A stretch of DNA of 54,542 bases from Clostridia bacterium. GTDB taxonomy: Bacteria > Bacillota > Clostridia > Acetivibrionales > DSM-27016. A program made the translations under genes and the position numbers. Numbering within the stretch: the stretch's first letter is position 1; every line of letters begins with the position of its first letter. Shown in pieces: positions 24,092 to 30,999 of this stretch. The notes beneath the pieces were generated by a model that saw only the letters and a program-made list of their open reading frames with translations, was not told the DNA's origin and searched no databases. The DNA lies in contig JAOAIJ010000031.1 in NCBI GenBank assembly GCA_026414765.1, positions 1 to 54,542 of the forward strand, given 5' to 3'.

Positions 24092-24288
24092 ATCAATCAC
24101 CTTCTCCTCCAACGCTTACGAGATTAGCTGACGGATTCGGATCGAAAGAGTTGACCCTAAACGATATACTGTCCTATGGACAAAATCGTCATTCACCCCA
24201 ATGTAGCGAATATTATTCGCTGAAACAATTCCAACTGTCAGTCCGGAACTGTCTGGTTCTCCCGCTCTTTACAGATTCAGCGCAGTTT
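24092..24288 (-). promoter_or_regulatory. c-di-AMP riboswitch (ydaO-yuaA type)
   Basis: The minus strand carries the conserved blocks of this class in order: GCGCTGAATCTG, GAGCGGGAGAACCA, TTGGGGTGAAT, then GATCCGAATCCGTCAGCTAA and CTCGTAAGCG, ending GGAGGAGAAGG. The class senses cyclic di-AMP and usually turns off genes for cell-wall remodelling and potassium or osmolyte uptake. Here the next gene on the strand, past a terminator, is dapB. Confidence comes from several separate conserved blocks, recalled rather than searched. Confidence 0.88.
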
Positions 24289-24350
24289 ATATTATATTCA
24301 GTTTATATTAATTGTTCCCAGCTATATGATGCATATACTAAATTATATGC

Positions 24351-24644
24351 TCATCTGCCATATTTCTTGAATAAATCATCAAGTGCTTCCCTTAAAACTT
24401 CTCTCAGAGCCCTTTTTACAAGAAGTATGTTCAATTCATCCCCGTGTCTAGTTATTTAGTCTATGTCCGCCAAATTCTGGCTATACACTGAAATCAACTT
24501 TTTAATAACTTCATCGCCAATAGGATACCCATAAATCTAATTAATATTCTCAAAATTATCAATATCTGCAACCGCTATACTAAAAGGCCCATCTCCACGA
24601 GAGATGAGTTCCTCCACTTTTGAAATGAATTCTTCTTTTGAAAC
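24351..24644 (-). pseudogene. Decayed GGDEF (diguanylate cyclase) domain
   Basis: One frame reads PFSIAVADIDNFENIN, stop, IYGYPIGDEVIKKLISVYSQ, then NLADID, stop, ITRHGDELNILL. This is plainly a GGDEF domain (FAxxDIDNFKxIND, YGHxxGDEVL, RxGGDEFxILL). Stops lie at 24539-24537 and 24458-24456; the signature has lost one Gly and reads HGDEL; no start or N-terminal sensor is present; and the tail after NILL is unrelated. It is a remnant without function as a cyclase. Confidence 0.8.
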
Positions 24645-24669
24645 CAGTCAGGGAAATACTCCCTGACTG
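24645..24669. terminator. Inverted repeat after the 54-codon gene
   Basis: A perfect 10-bp stem CAGTCAGGGA/TCCCTGACTG with a 5-nt loop, 3 bases after the stop of the 24672-24836 gene. It has no strong T run, so termination is likely but not certain. Confidence 0.5.
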
Positions 24670-24671
24670 CC

Positions 24672-24836
24672 CTACTTCATCCATTTGCGCTTTTCCTTTC
24701 TAGATGTCACACCTTCACTCTTGTCTTTATTTACATCAAATACATTATCTGCATACTGATCTAATCTCGACGGTTTACTCGAAGGCCGCTGTGGATTCCT
24801 AGTATTGGGTGAATTGCTCGTTCCCCTGTCTGACAT
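24672..24836 (-). CDS. 54-residue hydrophilic protein, unknown
   Basis: A short frame with an excellent ribosome site (GGAGGTGATTTTG before ATG at 24836). The product is polar and disordered-looking: an N-terminal half rich in Ser, Asn, Pro and Arg (MSDRGTSNSPNTRN), a middle DQYADNVFDVNKDKSE, and a basic end SRKEKRKWMK. It has no Cys and no membrane segment. It could be a minor spore protein given the neighbourhood, but I recognise no family. Confidence 0.55.
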   Translation of the reverse strand: MSDRGTSNSPNTRNPQRPSSKPSRLDQYADNVFDVNKDKSEGVTSRKEKRKWMK

Positions 24837-24969
24837 CAAAATCACCTCCTATAAATATTCTTTGTGATTTAAAGAAATAAATACTTTGACTGCAAACTTC
24901 ATTAGGTGTAACACAATACTTAGCTCTCGAATAAAATACATATTGAGACTAGATTAAGGAGGTATTTTT

Positions 24970-25083
24970 ATGGGAAACAAAGGTTTTTTAGGCGGAGTAT
25001 TTGACAATGATGAAGTTCTATGGTTTATTATCCTGTTCCTTTTACTGTTCTGGGGATGCCGTGGACCCGCATGCAACGATTAA
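24970..25083 (+). CDS. YjcZ-like small membrane microprotein (37 aa)
   Basis: AGGAGGTATTTTT precedes the ATG. The 37-residue product begins MGNKGFLGGVFDNDEVLWFI and continues with ILFLLLFWG and a short CRGPACND tail: a Gly-rich head, one hydrophobic helix and a Cys-containing end. This is the layout of the YjcZ-type sporulation microproteins. A close relative is encoded at 28488-28625 on the other strand. Confidence 0.75.
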   Translation: MGNKGFLGGVFDNDEVLWFIILFLLLFWGCRGPACND

Positions 25084-25238
25084 GAATTATTAACTGCTAA
25101 AATTTAATGGCAGGTATCAATTCAAACATACCAATCGTGAACCGAAAATATGGTTAATCTCTGTCAAAGCATGGATTACCAATAGATTTAGTAATATACA
25201 GATATAATTATCTAATGTAATAATATACAATTGGACTT

Positions 25239-25340
25239 AAGACTGCTTTTATATATAATTATACTAGTTGGGATAGCAGACCGGCACACAGGTTACATGC
25301 CTTTATCCAACAGTATAATGTTACATAAGCAGTCTTTTTA
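25239..25340 (+). ncRNA. Long imperfect hairpin RNA upstream of the amidase gene
   Basis: AAGACTGCTT (25239-25248) pairs with AAGCAGTCTT (25327-25336), followed by TTTTT; inside, TATACT/AGTATA (25260-25265 and 25312-25317) and GTTGGGATA/TATCCAAC (25267-25275 and 25304-25311) continue the helix around an apical loop with GGCA...TGCC. The helices are strongly paired and the outer one is a terminator. It may be an attenuating leader for the amidase 38 bases downstream or an independent small RNA. I recognise no named class. Confidence 0.55.
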
Positions 25341-25377
25341 TATTTCTCAATAAATTTCATAAATACATGGTGAATAT

Positions 25378-26181
25378 ATGTTTTTAAACAGGAATACATA
25401 TGCGAAAAAACAATTATCGGAATACTTCCCGGTCTTACTATTTGTTCTGATGACAATAGTACTTTTAGGTATACTGTCCTCATGCAACGCTGCGAAAACT
25501 GCCGGAATTTCAGAGGTATCCCCGTCTGAAGACAAGGCCCCACAGGTCAGCCCTGAAAAAAAAGCTGAGCCAATGGAAGTAGTAATAGTTATAGACGCAG
25601 GGCATGGGGGAGAAGACTGGGGGACATACTATGGAAGTGTCAAAGAAAAAAATATAAATTTGAGTATAGCTCTCAGGCTTGGCCCTCTTCTAAAAAAGCA
25701 CGGCATCAGGATAGCATACACAAGAGAAAAGGATGAATTTATAGGGCTTAGAGAAAGAGCTGAGTTGGCGAACACTCTGAATGCTGCGTTATTCATCAGT
25801 ATACATAATAACAGAATGCCCGGAAACCCCAAATACAAGGGGACGGAAACACTTTATGCAGCTGCAGCCAATCATAGATTTGATACAATGACAGATAAGA
25901 AGCTGGCAAGAATCATTCAGAACGAGCTTGTCGATAAGCTTAAAACCTATGATAACGGTATCATCTACAGGCCCGAGCTGGCAGTTTTGCGGAGGACAAG
26001 CATGCCTGCAGTTATTGCAGAGATCGGCTACATTTCCAACAGTTCAGACAGGGAAAAACTATCTACCGAAACATTCAGGCAGAAGACTGCTGAAGCCTTA
26101 GAGGCTGCCGTACTAAAAGCATTGGAGGAAATGGGAGCAGGAAAAGATGCTTCCGGCAAATGGATGGTACTTGGAAAATAA
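25378..26181 (+). CDS. N-acetylmuramoyl-L-alanine amidase (Amidase_3), lipoprotein-like
   Basis: A 267-residue zinc amidase cutting the MurNAc-L-Ala bond of peptidoglycan. An N-terminal membrane segment (YFPVLLFVLMTIVLLGILSSC) ends in a lipobox-like LSSC, then a Pro/Ser/Lys linker, then the catalytic domain: VIDAGHGGEDWG (Zn His), EKNINLSIALRLGPLL (Zn Glu), SIHNNRM (Zn His) and PAVIAEIGYISNSSD (catalytic Glu). It is closest to CwlD-type amidases used in spore cortex or sporulation. The ribosome site (GGTGAATAT) is weak, so expression may be low or controlled by the upstream hairpin. Confidence 0.88.
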   Translation: MFLNRNTYAKKQLSEYFPVLLFVLMTIVLLGILSSCNAAKTAGISEVSPSEDKAPQVSPEKKAEPMEVVIVIDAGHGGEDWGTYYGSVKEKNINLSIALRLGPLLKKHGIRIAYTREKDEFIGLRERAELANTLNAALFISIHNNRMPGNPKYKGTETLYAAAANHRFDTMTDKKLARIIQNELVDKLKTYDNGIIYRPELAVLRRTSMPAVIAEIGYISNSSDREKLSTETFRQKTAEALEAAVLKALEEMGAGKDASGKWMVLGK

Positions 26182-26248
26182 TAATCTATTCACATATCCT
26201 GGACAATTCAATTATGTTAACATTTGAATGCTGTGCTACATATAATAA

Positions 26249-26277
26249 AATTGTTCTTAAAAAAAGAACAGTTTTAT
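26249..26277 (+). terminator. Terminator-like hairpin after the amidase
   Basis: TTGTTCTT/AAGAACA stem with A-rich loop, followed by GTTTTAT. It is weak but well placed. Confidence 0.5.
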
Positions 26278-26352
26278 AGTGCCGCTTAATTACTTAGCGG
26301 CCTGTAGGCCTGACGCAAGCAAATAGTATAAAACATAAAGGGGGATATGACA

Positions 26353-26685
26353 ATGACGTATAGGGAAGCACTGGAAGATAACATGCAACGCTTCTATCTG
26401 ATTTCAGGCAAAAAAAGAAAAGGGAAAACCAGGTATGATACCTCCAAAATAAGCCCTCCATCAGCTGATAGCGCTTCATCCGGAAGTGTTTTACATATAT
26501 CACTTCCTGCCGGTACAGAAGTGGAGCTTCTAAACATAATTGAATTGATTTCCCCTAGTGGAGTCAGCCTTGAAGCAAGACTGCCTTTCATAGAGGGTGG
26601 AGGTTTTTCTAAGCTTGTATCATCGGAACTGTCTAAAATTATTAACTCCATACAAGAAGCAGGAGGCACGGTAGAAATGTATTGA
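26353..26685 (+). CDS. Small clostridial protein, paralogue 1 of a tandem pair
   Basis: I recognise no named domain. The 110-residue product has a basic N-terminal third (LISGKKRKGKTRYD), then a conserved core: VLHISLPAGTEVELLNIIELISPSGVSLEARLPFIEGGG and a C-terminal SKIINSIQEAGGTVEMY. The core repeats in the next gene (26851-27093), so the two are paralogues. The beta-rich core with PAG and SPSG turns suggests a small structural or binding domain. The ATG at 26353 is preferred because the GGGGG site is 8 bases away; a second ATG lies 6 bases upstream. No signal peptide or Cys is present. Confidence 0.6.
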   Translation: MTYREALEDNMQRFYLISGKKRKGKTRYDTSKISPPSADSASSGSVLHISLPAGTEVELLNIIELISPSGVSLEARLPFIEGGGFSKLVSSELSKIINSIQEAGGTVEMY

Positions 26686-26694
26686 TGCAAGATC

Positions 26695-26727
26695 CAAAAA
26701 GGCTCACTTAACGTGAGTTTTTTTATT
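26695..26727 (+). terminator. Terminator after paralogue 1
   Basis: CTCAC-TTAAC-GTGAG stem (26703-26717) flanked by A5 and T8, so it may also act on the other strand. Confidence 0.8.
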
Positions 26728-26850
26728 GATTCCTTATCTATTAGTCCATCTTCATTTTGCAAAAGAAATAATTGATTTACAACTCTTTATGGTAACAATT
26801 CTTTGTATTATTCATAGACTGATAATATAAAGCAGATGGAGGTGTGATAT

Positions 26851-27093
26851 ATGTCAAAAGAAAACTGCAATACTCATTCACAGCCATGTCCTCAATTGCC
26901 GGGAACTGTTCTTAGGATTTTCATCCCTGCAGGAGCAGTTATTAACCTGTTAAACCTGATAGAGCTATCCTCCCCAAGTGGTATCTGTGTAATAATCAGA
27001 TTGCCCTTCCTGGGTGGAAAGTGCTCCGGCGTTGACCTGATGGGAATAATGAATTCCATAAGATCTGTTGGTGGAACGGTGGAACTCGCATAA
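26851..27093 (+). CDS. Small clostridial protein, paralogue 2 of a tandem pair
   Basis: An 80-residue product sharing the core of the preceding gene: LPGTVLRIFIPAGAVINLLNLIELSSPSGICVIIRLPFLGGK, then GIMNSIRSVGGTVELA. It lacks the basic N-terminal part and instead starts with a short Cys/His/Pro-rich head (NCNTHSQPCPQ). GATGGAGGTGTGATAT precedes the ATG. It has its own intergenic region after a terminator, so the pair is probably separately transcribed. Function unknown. Confidence 0.65.
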   Translation: MSKENCNTHSQPCPQLPGTVLRIFIPAGAVINLLNLIELSSPSGICVIIRLPFLGGKCSGVDLMGIMNSIRSVGGTVELA

Positions 27094-27097
27094 GCAA

Positions 27098-27130
27098 ACA
27101 GAAAGGATTGGTTCTTCTGGCCAATCCTCC
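27098..27130 (-). terminator. Probable terminator of the GDT1-family gene
   Basis: AGGATTGG/CCAATCCT stem (27104-27128) with a 9-nt loop; on the minus strand it is followed by TTCTGTTT. Confidence 0.45.
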
Positions 27131-27144
27131 TACATAGAATTACG

Positions 27145-27897
27145 CTATTCCTTGTCAGGCAAGGGGTTTCTGTTTTTCATCCTGCAATATTCCGTTACTT
27201 CGTTATTCCCGGAGTCCTTTACTGAACTACCTTTAAGTATGTAATAAGCTGCTATTCCGGTAACAACCGCCAGCACCGACAGTATCCCCAATGTTGCCGG
27301 TATACTGATTCCCAATTCCCCTGTCGAAACTTGAAAACAGCCGATAAAACCGAATAATATAAAAGCACCTGCCGAAATAAGTTTAATAGTTCTTTCCGGT
27401 ATTTTCTTGCACATGACCACACCAATGCAGATACCAATTGCATCCGCTATGAGCATACCTGTAGTTGTTCCCATCAGTATCCCCACCGGATCGTTTGGAA
27501 ATTTTGTTGCAAGCGCTATTGTTGCAAGCTGAGTCTTATCACCGAGTTCTGCAATGAAAAACGCAATGGTCACGGTCATAACCGCCCCAAATCTTGAAGG
27601 CCTGTTCTCCTCACCTTCCAGTTTATCTCCACGTATTGTCCATAGACCGAAAAAGATAAACGAAAGAGCCGCCACACCTTGTATCCATATCTCAATCGAA
27701 TGGAATCTTGTGATAAAATTTCCTACAGCAACGGCAAGTGCATGATTAAACACCGTAGCTATAAAAACCCCGATTAATACCTTGGAGGCCTTGTAACGAG
27801 TGGCAAACGCCATAGCCAAAAGCTGGGTTTTATCCCCCATCTCAGCCAGAGTAACTGCCCCTACCGAAAAAAGAAATGCAATTAAAGTAGAATACAT
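27145..27897 (-). CDS. GDT1/TMEM165 (UPF0016) family Mn2+ exporter
   Basis: A 250-residue membrane protein with two homologous halves of three helices, each holding the family motif: AEMGDKTQLLAMAFATRY (near residue 18) and AELGDKTQLATIALATKF (near residue 115), joined by a soluble loop (GDKLEGEENRPSR). Bacterial members (MneA/Mnx types) export manganese, others calcium. The Mn2+ riboswitch upstream strongly supports manganese. The C-terminal tail is polar. GAAGGGACTGATTGC precedes the ATG. Confidence 0.92.
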   Translation of the reverse strand: MYSTLIAFLFSVGAVTLAEMGDKTQLLAMAFATRYKASKVLIGVFIATVFNHALAVAVGNFITRFHSIEIWIQGVAALSFIFFGLWTIRGDKLEGEENRPSRFGAVMTVTIAFFIAELGDKTQLATIALATKFPNDPVGILMGTTTGMLIADAIGICIGVVMCKKIPERTIKLISAGAFILFGFIGCFQVSTGELGISIPATLGILSVLAVVTGIAAYYILKGSSVKDSGNNEVTEYCRMKNRNPLPDKE

Positions 27898-28087
27898 GCA
27901 ATCAGTCCCTTCACATTAATTTTCTTTTGTTTGCACTTGTGCTCTTCCGAAGTATTGATGAAAAGCTGGCACGCGCATAAATTCGAAATTCCATCGTCCA
28001 GGAAATCTATTGCATTATCTCACAAAAGCTTTATCTTTAACCGCTTCAAGAATCTAAAATAATAACAAAAATGGACTTTCCTAGACA

Positions 28088-28266
28088 ATAAAAAAAGACT
28101 CAAACACAACCCCATAAACGGATTATGCTAAAAGTCTCGCTACCTGTAATCAGAATACCCTGAAATAATTCAGTTCTTCCAAATTCCTTATCCGGCTACA
28201 AAGCCAGGTTTGGCACAGCCTCACCAGTATGTTGACTTTGTAATTAAAACTACTCCCTCTTAACAA
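28088..28266 (-). promoter_or_regulatory. Mn2+ riboswitch (yybP-ykoY) with terminator
   Basis: On the minus strand the conserved start AGAGGGAGTAG (near 28265-28255) is followed by GTCAACATAC, a loop AAACC, and at the 3' side GTAGCGAGAC (near 28145-28130). The last aptamer strand runs into a terminator AGACTTTTAGCATAA...TTTATG...AGTCT with TTTTTTT (28135-28088). Mn2+ binding should hold the 3' strand in the aptamer, prevent the terminator and turn on the GDT1-family exporter. A 190-base leader separates it from the ATG, in which I see nothing else. Confidence 0.88.
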
Positions 28267-28272
28267 AAATAT

Positions 28273-28300
28273 CTTATACCAAGTAAAACAAATTTGTCAA
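28273..28300 (-). promoter_or_regulatory. Promoter of the Mn2+ riboswitch transcript
   Basis: A perfect TTGACA (28300-28295) and TATAAG (28278-28273), 16 bases apart, start transcription just before the aptamer. Confidence 0.8.
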
Positions 28301-28383
28301 CCCCTTAATAAACTTATTCATGTATTATGACTTTTTCCTTCTATAGATTATAATACTATTGTTGCAAATATTGCAGCATAATG

Positions 28384-28417
28384 CAAAACAAAGAGGAGGT
28401 GTTATCCCCCTCTTTGC
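28384..28417 (-). terminator. Terminator after the 45-codon gene
   Basis: CAAAGAGG/CCTCTTTG stem (28389-28416), followed on the minus strand by TTTTGC. Confidence 0.8.
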
Positions 28418-28487
28418 TATACATCAGCAGCCAAAGCCGCTTCCTCTCTCTTCAGCCCTTTTCATTACCTTTTTAATAAATTGTCTA

Positions 28488-28625
28488 TCAGCAAGCAGCA
28501 CCCGCTACAGGACCAGTACCATATCCATGATTATAGTTGCAATAGAAGAGCAGCAGGAAAAGAATTATGAACCAAAGCAATTCGTCATTATCGAATAAGC
28601 CACCAATAAATCCCTTGTTTGACAT
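28488..28625 (-). CDS. YjcZ-like small membrane microprotein (45 aa)
   Basis: The 45-residue product begins MSNKGFIGGLFDNDELLWFI, continues ILFLLLFY, and ends in a Tyr/Gly-rich tail with VAGAAC. It is a clear paralogue of the 37-residue product at 24970-25083: both share GF(I/L)GG(L/V)FDNDE(L/V)LWFIILFLLLF. A purine-rich site with ATGGTTTTA precedes the ATG; a stronger site is not evident. YjcZ-like proteins are made in the spore or mother cell in Bacillus; here this is inference. Confidence 0.8.
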   Translation of the reverse strand: MSNKGFIGGLFDNDELLWFIILFLLLFYCNYNHGYGTGPVAGAAC

Positions 28626-28780
28626 TAAAACCATTCCTTTCATAAACATATTCTTATCAATAGCATGATATTCGCCCTTATTTCTAAGTGTTACTATATA
28701 TGATCTAAAATTTATAAGCAGATGTTTATGCCTGACACTAATTCACACATGATGCAACCAGTATTAGTTAAGGTGTTATG

Positions 28781-28809
28781 TTGACAAATTACGCATTTAC
28801 AGGTAAAAT
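28781..28809 (+). promoter_or_regulatory. Promoter of the MBL-fold gene
   Basis: A perfect TTGACA (28781-28786) and TAAAAT (28804-28809) are 17 bases apart. The promoter lies inside the longest open frame, which shows that the true gene start is further in, at 28862. Confidence 0.75.
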
Positions 28810-28861
28810 ACATATGAATATATGTTCATACAATAATGTCATAGATATGGAGATGAATAAT

Positions 28862-29707
28862 ATGCGTATAAGTATGCTAATAGAAAATCAGAAAGCCGAA
28901 AACAGTGCTCTTAAAAACGAGCATGGGCTTTCTATGTATATTGAGAAAGGAAATGAAACCATACTATTTGATACAGGGTATTCAGGCCGGTTTATAGAAA
29001 ATGCTGAAAAAATGGGATTAAACCTCGAGAAGGTTGATACAGTAATACTGTCCCACGCCCATAACGATCACTGTGGAGGACTTAAAGAGTTTCTCGATAT
29101 GAATAAAAAAGCAAAAGTATACATAAGTAAAAACGCCCGTCAGGATTTTTATTTTAAAATGCTTTTCGTAAAAGAATACATAAGCGTTCCAAAGGAGGTA
29201 TTCCATAAACACGGAGACAGATTAAAATATGTAGACAGTTTTTTGGAAATTACAAAGGATGTCTACCTATTTTCCGGCGTTACTTCCCGTAATATACCCT
29301 TGGGGAAATCAGCCGAAAAACTTCTGGTTAAGATTAATAACAGCTTTCAGAGGGATAGTTTCGACCATGAGCAGATATTAGCCGTTAATAACGGAGGAAA
29401 ACTAGTAATACTAACCGGTTGCAGTCATAATGGGATAACAAACATGATAGATACTGTAAAACAGCATTTTCCCTCAATGCCTGTTCAAGCTGTCATCGGA
29501 GGCTTTCATCTAATGGGATTTCCTTTTAAAAGCATACTTGGAGAACCTAAAGATTACATAATCAAATTGGGGAAAATGATGAATTCCTATAATATAGAAA
29601 AAACATATACTGCTCATTGCACAGGTGATAAGGCTTATAAAATCCTGAAAGAAGTAATGCAGGACAGAATAAGCTATATGCATACAGGAATGCAGATCGA
29701 ACTTTAA
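28862..29707 (+). CDS. MBL-fold metallo-hydrolase (COG1237 type)
   Basis: A 281-residue metallo-beta-lactamase-fold protein. It shows LFDTGYSGRF, the metal motif LSHAHNDHCGGL, LTGCSHNGITNM and IGGFHLMG, and a final metal ligand in YTAHCTGDKAY. These match the COG1237 group, named after an archaeal enzyme proposed in methanopterin synthesis; the bacterial substrate is unknown. The ATG at 28862 with GGAGATGAATA is chosen because the longer frame contains the promoter. It stands alone before the sporulation pair. Confidence 0.85.
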   Translation: MRISMLIENQKAENSALKNEHGLSMYIEKGNETILFDTGYSGRFIENAEKMGLNLEKVDTVILSHAHNDHCGGLKEFLDMNKKAKVYISKNARQDFYFKMLFVKEYISVPKEVFHKHGDRLKYVDSFLEITKDVYLFSGVTSRNIPLGKSAEKLLVKINNSFQRDSFDHEQILAVNNGGKLVILTGCSHNGITNMIDTVKQHFPSMPVQAVIGGFHLMGFPFKSILGEPKDYIIKLGKMMNSYNIEKTYTAHCTGDKAYKILKEVMQDRISYMHTGMQIEL

Positions 29708-29831
29708 CCCGCAAAGCTTGTTTGCCTGTAAATGGATATATATGAACAAATTAAAAACTATATTTAGTTTTTGACTGGTTAAACTATTTAAGACATATAT
29801 CAAACGATTCTTGAGCATGGAGGTATTTTCC

Positions 29832-30344
29832 ATGAACATAGTTTTAACCTTATTGGCAGTCGTAATATTCCTCGTTATTTTGTTGTTTATAACTGCTCTC
29901 AGAATTATTTTTACATTCAATTCCGATAAGGAGAATATAAACCTGACACTACTGTGGCTATACCCTTTTTTAAAGGCAGTAATTACAAATGAAGGCCCCA
30001 AACTGATGCTTTCAGTCTATCTGCTTAATAGGAACATAATGAAAAGAGAATTGGGAGTGGGTAAATCAAAGATTAGAGCAAACAAACTGGAACTGATAAG
30101 GCAGGTTAAGACTACTGATGCCAATGTTAGCGTTTCATACGGCTTCAGAGATCCATTCATCACAGGGGTTGCTTGTGGAGCCATAAATATAGCTTCACAA
30201 TTCATAAATATAGATTCAGTTAATCAAAACCCGGATTTTGTTGCAGACAATGACTATATTTATGTTGATGCAACTGCTAAAGTAAACCTGGGTTCGGCAC
30301 TTTTGAACCTTTACAGAACGCATAAAAACAGTTCTGGCGATTAA
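29832..30344 (+). CDS. DUF2953 membrane protein (YtfI-like)
   Basis: A 170-residue protein with one N-terminal membrane helix (IVLTLLAVVIFLVILLFITAL) and a soluble part containing TLLWLYPFLKAV and a characteristic SYGFRDPFITGVACGAINI segment, then YIYVDATAKVNLG. This is DUF2953; in Bacillus the homologue ytfI lies directly before ytfJ, exactly as here, so both probably serve spore germination or coat permeability. ATG at 29832 with GGAGGTATTTTCC is preferred over a TTG 21 bases upstream. Confidence 0.8.
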   Translation: MNIVLTLLAVVIFLVILLFITALRIIFTFNSDKENINLTLLWLYPFLKAVITNEGPKLMLSVYLLNRNIMKRELGVGKSKIRANKLELIRQVKTTDANVSVSYGFRDPFITGVACGAINIASQFINIDSVNQNPDFVADNDYIYVDATAKVNLGSALLNLYRTHKNSSGD

Positions 30345-30376
30345 TTATTCATAAAAAATAGGGGAGGAGAAAAATA

Positions 30377-30838
30377 ATGGATCAACAACAGCAAGGACAG
30401 ACATTTACACAGAATCTTGATACGCTTTTTAACAATCTCGAAGATTTCACAAAAAAAGAAGGTGTCATGGGCAAACCTGTAACTTATGGTGATAAAACAT
30501 TAGTCCCTATAATGTCCGTAACACTTGGCTACGGTAGTGGTAATTCAGCAGCAAAAAATCAGCAGAATAATACCGGAGCAAACCAGTCAGGTGCTTCCCA
30601 GGGAGCCGGAATGAATGCAGGAATGGGTGCTCTTGGTCTTGGAGCAAGAATAAGTACCGATGCTATTGTAGTAATTGATAAGGATAATGTATCACTTCTT
30701 CCTGTAGATCAAAAAGCTAATATGGGACAGATGATGGATAAAATACCTCAGATGCTGATGAATATGGGGCAGAACAAGCAGGGGCAGCAAGGGCAGCAAG
30801 GGCAGCAAGGACAACAAGGACAACAGGGGCAGCAGTAG
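30377..30838 (+). CDS. gerW: Spore protein GerW/YtfJ family
   Basis: A 153-residue GerW (YtfJ) family protein. The core has FNNLEDFTKKEGVMGKPVTYGDKTLVPIMSVTLGYGSG, a Gln/Asn/Gly-rich insert, then GLGARISTDAIVVIDKDNVSLLPVD. YtfJ is a forespore protein made under SigF and needed for normal germination in Bacillus. The C-terminus ends in repeated GQQ triplets coded by 9-base DNA repeats. GGGGAGGAGAAAAATA precedes the ATG; it follows the ytfI-like gene by 32 bases. Confidence 0.9.
   Translation: MDQQQQGQTFTQNLDTLFNNLEDFTKKEGVMGKPVTYGDKTLVPIMSVTLGYGSGNSAAKNQQNNTGANQSGASQGAGMNAGMGALGLGARISTDAIVVIDKDNVSLLPVDQKANMGQMMDKIPQMLMNMGQNKQGQQGQQGQQGQQGQQGQQ
30782..30836 (+). repeat. 9-bp tandem repeat coding GQQ in gerW
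   Basis: About six copies of GGGCAGCAA with variants (GGACAACAA) lie at the end of gerW, coding (GlyGlnGln)n. In-frame 9-base units allow length change without loss of frame. Confidence 0.85.
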
Positions 30839-30864
30839 CGGAATAGGAGATCTCATCTAACAAA

Positions 30865-30898
30865 TAGCCCACTCTAAAATATTTTATTGAGTGGGTTA
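30865..30898 (+). terminator. Terminator of the ytfI-gerW unit
   Basis: GCCCACTC/GAGTGGGT stem with an AT-rich loop and TTATTT tail. A second inverted repeat (CAGCCTCTAAC/GTTAGAAGCTG, 30945-30972) follows; it lacks a T run on either strand. Confidence 0.7.
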
Positions 30899-30999
30899 TT
30901 TACCTTCTCTTATAATCTGAAAATATGAAATATATAGCAAGCAGCCTCTAACCAAAATTGTTAGAAGCTGCTTCATGCTTTTATATCAAGATATTCCGC

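Noticed and set aside
24151-24459. Plus-strand ORF of 102 codons
   Set aside because: It is antisense to the c-di-AMP riboswitch and the GGDEF remnant, lacks a ribosome site and has no coding character.
28088-28266. Magnesium M-box or c-di-GMP riboswitch
   Set aside because: A GGTGAGGCT string and an AAACC loop resemble them, but the AGAGGGAGTAG start, GTCAACATAC and GCGAGAC end fit the Mn2+ class better.
28359-28598. Plus-strand ORF of 79 codons
   Set aside because: It is the reverse complement of the terminator and the YjcZ-like gene, with no ribosome site.
28778-28861. Longer N-terminus for the MBL-fold protein
   Set aside because: This stretch contains a perfect TTGACA-17-TAAAAT promoter, so translation must begin after it; the ATG at 28862 has its own ribosome site.
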